From MGBC114079 sp964531385 (GTDB lineage Bacteria; Bacillota; Clostridia; Lachnospirales; CAG-274), in assembly GCA_964531385.1 (NCBI GenBank), contig CAZHGC010000006.1:48160-112159 (forward strand): a DNA stretch of 64,000 nt, written 5' to 3'. Made by a program: the position numbers and the translations under genes. The notes under the pieces are model-generated. The model was given only the letters and a program-made list of their open reading frames with translations. It made no database searches and was not told where the DNA came from. Of this stretch, positions 61,769-64,000 are shown piece after piece (positions within the stretch are counted from its first letter, which is position 1; each line of letters starts with the position of its first letter).

Positions 61769-63127
61769 TCAATTATCAAAATTCTCGGCAGCTTTCATCA
61801 TAATTGCACATTCAGTCCTCTTTCGTTGAAGTTCACAGCCAATTTCATAAGGAGTAATCAAATCGCCATGAGTATTGAAAGAATTTGCAACGCAACCTCC
61901 ACTGCAATAAAATTTTGCCCAACATTCCTTACATTTCGGCTTCGAATAAACATTGCAATTTTCAAAATCGCATCTAATGTTTGTGTTAACAACTCCGCTG
62001 TCAACATCACCCATTTTAAATTGTTCCATACCAACAAATTGATGACAAGGATAAAGGTCTCCCTCCGGAGTAACCGCAAGATATTCCGTTCCAGAACCAC
62101 AACCCACAAGCCTTTTTGTAACACAAGGACCGCCCGTCAAATCAATCATAAAATGGAAGAAATTAAAATCTTTTCCTTCTTTTTTTCTTTTAAGCATCTC
62201 TTTTGCCAAAGTTTCATATTGTTCAAAAATAATCGGCAAATCTTCTTCTCTCAAAGCATAACTTTCTTTTTCATCAGCAACAACAGGCTCAACAGAAACT
62301 TGTTTAAATCCCAAATCCGCAAGATGTAAAACATCTTTTGAAAAGTCCAAATTATTTCTTGTAAAAGTTCCTCTAACATAATAATCCGTTTGGTTTCTGC
62401 TGTCGGCAATTTTCTTAAATTTAGGAACAATTGTATCATAAGAACCTTGCCCGCCCGCTCTAACACGCATTTTGTCATTAACTTCTTTTCTTCCGTCAAT
62501 GCTCAAAACAACGTTGTGCATATTTTCGTTAATATATTGTTGAATTTCATCATTTAAAAGAATGCCGTTTGTTGTAATTGTAAATCTAAAATTTTTGTTA
62601 TGTTCTTTTTCAATGCTTCTTGCATATTCAACAATTCCTTTAACAACATCAAAATTCATTAAAGGCTCTCCACCGAAAAAGTCAACCTCCAAATTTTTTC
62701 TGACACCCGATGCCTTAATAAGAAAATCAATTGCTTTTTTCCCAACTTCAAGACTCATAAGAGAACGTTTTCCGTGATATTCGCCCTCTTCCGCAAAACA
62801 ATATTTACATTTCAAATTACAATCGTGTGCAATATGAAGACACAAAGCTTTAACAACCGGATTTCTTCTTTCAATTTTGGGAATAACTTCTTCATAAATA
62901 TCTTCGGAATAAAGCATATCTTCTTTTTCCAAATTTTCAATTTCGTCAAAAGCCTCAATAATTTCTTTTTCCGAATATTTTTTTTTCAAAATTTCAAGAA
63001 TTTCATCTTTGCTTTTTTCTTTGTAAAAGTCCAAAACATCAAAAACCGTATCATCAACAACATGAACAGCACCGCTGTTAACGTCCAAAACAATATTAAA
63101 GCCGTTCATACTGTATTTATGTATCAT
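61769..63127 (-). CDS. scfB: SCIFF peptide radical-SAM maturase
   Basis: A 452-residue radical-SAM enzyme of the SCIFF system. Residues 1-80 form a PqqD-like peptide-recognition domain. The SAM cluster motif is Cys103-x3-Cys107-x2-Cys110 (HDCNLKCKYC), and the SPASM domain has the auxiliary-cluster cysteines in GCGSGTEYLAVTPEGDLYPC, CDFENC, CKECWAKFYCSGGC. It installs a thioether between a Cys and a nearby Thr of the SCIFF precursor encoded by scfA, 232 bases upstream. The ATG at 63127 follows AAAGGAG. A terminator in the gap means scfB depends on read-through or its own promoter. The system is almost universal in Clostridia, yet its function is unknown. Confidence 0.95.
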   Translation of the reverse strand: MIHKYSMNGFNIVLDVNSGAVHVVDDTVFDVLDFYKEKSKDEILEILKKKYSEKEIIEAFDEIENLEKEDMLYSEDIYEEVIPKIERRNPVVKALCLHIAHDCNLKCKYCFAEEGEYHGKRSLMSLEVGKKAIDFLIKASGVRKNLEVDFFGGEPLMNFDVVKGIVEYARSIEKEHNKNFRFTITTNGILLNDEIQQYINENMHNVVLSIDGRKEVNDKMRVRAGGQGSYDTIVPKFKKIADSRNQTDYYVRGTFTRNNLDFSKDVLHLADLGFKQVSVEPVVADEKESYALREEDLPIIFEQYETLAKEMLKRKKEGKDFNFFHFMIDLTGGPCVTKRLVGCGSGTEYLAVTPEGDLYPCHQFVGMEQFKMGDVDSGVVNTNIRCDFENCNVYSKPKCKECWAKFYCSGGCVANSFNTHGDLITPYEIGCELQRKRTECAIMMKAAENFDN

Positions 63128-63151
63128 AAAAAACTGCTCCTTTCCAAACAT

Positions 63152-63176
63152 AAAAAAAGCTGATTAAAAAATCAGC
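63152..63176 (-). terminator. Intrinsic terminator between scfA and scfB
   Basis: GCTGATT pairs with AATCAGC around a four-base loop and is followed by seven T. It ends just before the scfB ribosome-binding site. Confidence 0.85.
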
Positions 63177-63253
63177 AAAGCATAAATTTGCTAAAATTAA
63201 AGCAATTTTGCAAAAATCTTCTGCAATATAAAATCAAACATAAATTTGATTTA

Positions 63254-63281
63254 TTGGGCTACCAATAATTCAGTAGCCCAA
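63254..63281 (-). other. Hairpin in the scfA 3' region
   Basis: TTGGGCTAC pairs perfectly with GTAGCCCAA (nine pairs). Only weak T enrichment follows, so it may stabilise the scfA RNA or act as a first, leaky terminator. Confidence 0.6.
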
Positions 63282-63359
63282 ATTATTGTGTATAAACTTA
63301 AATTTCTAAAAATTTATGAATTATAAACAATTAACATTTGCAAATTTTAAAAAATAAAA

Positions 63360-63500
63360 TTATTTGTTTTCGCAAGACTGATTTGCAACAGTACATGAAG
63401 TTTTGCAAGCAGATTGGCAAGAAGTCTGGCATTCACCACAGCCACCTTTTGCAACAGTATTTTTAAGTAATTTTGTGTTCAATGTTTTAATATGTTTCAT
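63360..63500 (-). CDS. scfA: SCIFF peptide precursor
   Basis: A 46-residue ribosomally made, modified peptide precursor. It begins MKHIKTLNTK and has six cysteines (positions 21, 24, 28, 32, 36 and 43) within 23 residues, which gives the family its name (six cysteines in forty-five). The conserved core GGCGECQTSCQSACKTSC is intact. Cys32 and Thr37, the pair linked in the studied Thermoanaerobacter homologue, are at the same positions. The start is fixed by GGGAGG. Its own promoter precedes it, and it is separated from scfB by two hairpins, so the peptide should be made in excess over its maturase. Confidence 0.97.
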   Translation of the reverse strand: MKHIKTLNTKLLKNTVAKGGCGECQTSCQSACKTSCTVANQSCENK

Positions 63501-63533
63501 CAAAAAACCTCCCAAAAATAATATTGTCATTAT

Positions 63534-63561
63534 ATTATATCATATAATTTTAATTTTGCAA
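63534..63561 (-). promoter_or_regulatory. Promoter of scfA
   Basis: TTGCAA (63556-63561), 16-base spacer, perfect TATAAT (63534-63539), about 30 bases before the ATG. Confidence 0.6.
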
Positions 63562-63605
63562 ATACTAAATATAAATTATTTTAACAGCTCTAAATTAAAA
63601 CACGC

Positions 63606-63653
63606 AAAAAAGATACTTTTTGATATAAAATTATAAATTCATAAAGTGTCTTT
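63606..63653 (-). terminator. Terminator after the spoIIID-like gene
   Basis: AAAGACACTTT pairs with AAAGTATCTTT (one mismatch) around an AT-rich loop and is followed by six T on the minus strand. Confidence 0.75.
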
Positions 63654-63703
63654 ACAAAAACCGACTTTTCCGTTATACTTAACATACAAAGTTAGATAAC
63701 AGC

Positions 63704-63853
63704 TTAATAAATTAATTCTTTCCTTTTGTTGACAACCGTATGTACGGTTGATTTACTTATCCCAAATTTTTTAGCTGTTTCTCTAACCGTTGCATTACTT
63801 TTAACAATAAATTCAGCAATTTCAACTGCTCGTTGTTCAATATAAGCTTTCAC
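63704..63853 (-). CDS. Short SpoIIID-like sporulation regulator (49 aa)
   Basis: A GTG-started frame ten bases after AGGAGG. Residues 1-45 match the N-terminal half of SpoIIID: AYIEQRAVEIAEFIV, then a helix-turn-helix TVRETAKKFGISKSTVHTVV. SpoIIID activates and represses mother-cell genes after engulfment. The protein stops at 49 residues, whereas SpoIIID is usually 80-95 and needs a basic C-terminal helix for DNA binding. No continuation of that helix was found in the other frames downstream, so this is either a naturally short paralogue or an old truncation rather than a recent frameshift. A terminator follows and a sigma-E-like promoter precedes it. Confidence 0.8.
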   Translation of the reverse strand: MKAYIEQRAVEIAEFIVKSNATVRETAKKFGISKSTVHTVVNKRKELIY

Positions 63854-63886
63854 AAGGGGTAATCCTCCTAAAAATTGGTTATTAAA

Positions 63887-63915
63887 ACTATATGAACATT
63901 GTTTTAATAATATTC
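63887..63915 (-). promoter_or_regulatory. Sigma-E-type promoter of the spoIIID-like gene
   Basis: GAATATT (63909-63915), exactly 14 bases, CATATAGT (63887-63894). This matches the sigma-E consensus KMATATT-N14/15-CATACAMT at all seven -35 and six of eight -10 positions. Known spoIIID genes are sigma-E dependent. Confidence 0.65.
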
Positions 63916-64000
63916 GAAAATACGCTTATATAACAATTTTATATCAAAATGAAAATTGCAATAGCAAATAGGACACATCATAGCATCAAAATATAATATT

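Overview
The window is AT-rich, dense bacterial chromosome from a spore-forming member of the Clostridia. Four things point there: a six-cysteine SCIFF peptide with its radical-SAM maturase; a SpoIIID-like regulator behind a sigma-E-type promoter; PolC together with the pyrH-frr-uppS-cdsA-dxr-rseP-ispG-polC order; and two T-box leaders. Genus and species cannot be read from the sequence. There is no rRNA, CRISPR array, prophage or recognisable transposase. The only mobile-looking DNA is a family of three short palindromic elements.

Layout. 1-4375: 3' part of a response regulator, a small unknown gene, mutS2 and a small lytic transglycosylase. 4450-11350 (+): yqhQ-prmC-prfA-ylxP, then tig, clpP, clpX (translation termination and protein quality control). 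11350-11830: a convergent gap holding a striking G-depleted, CCTCC-rich tract. 11828-12480: long-form hpf behind a sigma-H-like promoter. 12558-21960 (-): pyrBCF-carAB-pyrKD, the pyrimidine operon from carbamoyl phosphate and aspartate to orotate plus OMP decarboxylation (no pyrE here), headed by a 36-codon leader peptide overlapping an intrinsic terminator. 22009-30811 (-): two chromate-transporter half-genes, an LUD protein, lysA, a YesU-like protein, nadA, metY-cysK (with a short leader ORF ending in Met-Cys-Cys) and thiT. 30991-41933 (-): pyrH-frr-uppS-cdsA-dxr-rseP-ispG-polC, covering nucleotide supply, ribosome recycling, isoprenoid and phospholipid precursors, and replication. 42193-45323 (-): rluD followed by a second pyrB-pyrC pair whose active sites have been lost in both genes. 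45376-49443: tRNA-Arg(CCG), a Leu T-box with leuA, a small membrane protein, ychF. 49476-55721 (-): an MmcQ-like gene, then a Trp T-box operon trpC-F-B-A-topB that lacks trpE, trpG and trpD. 55755-61719: small unknown genes, a DJ-1 protein, recJ and secDF. 61769-63915 (-): scfB, scfA and a short spoIIID.

The most interesting signals are the paired pseudoenzyme genes pyrB2-pyrC2, the pyrBI-style attenuator of the real pyr operon, the Cys-Cys leader ORF before metY-cysK, the G-less CCTCC-rich tract after clpX, and the three hairpin elements upstream of lysA, nadA and uppS. Most operons can be assigned promoters and terminators by eye. All functional statements rest on motif recognition and manual translation; no database search was possible.
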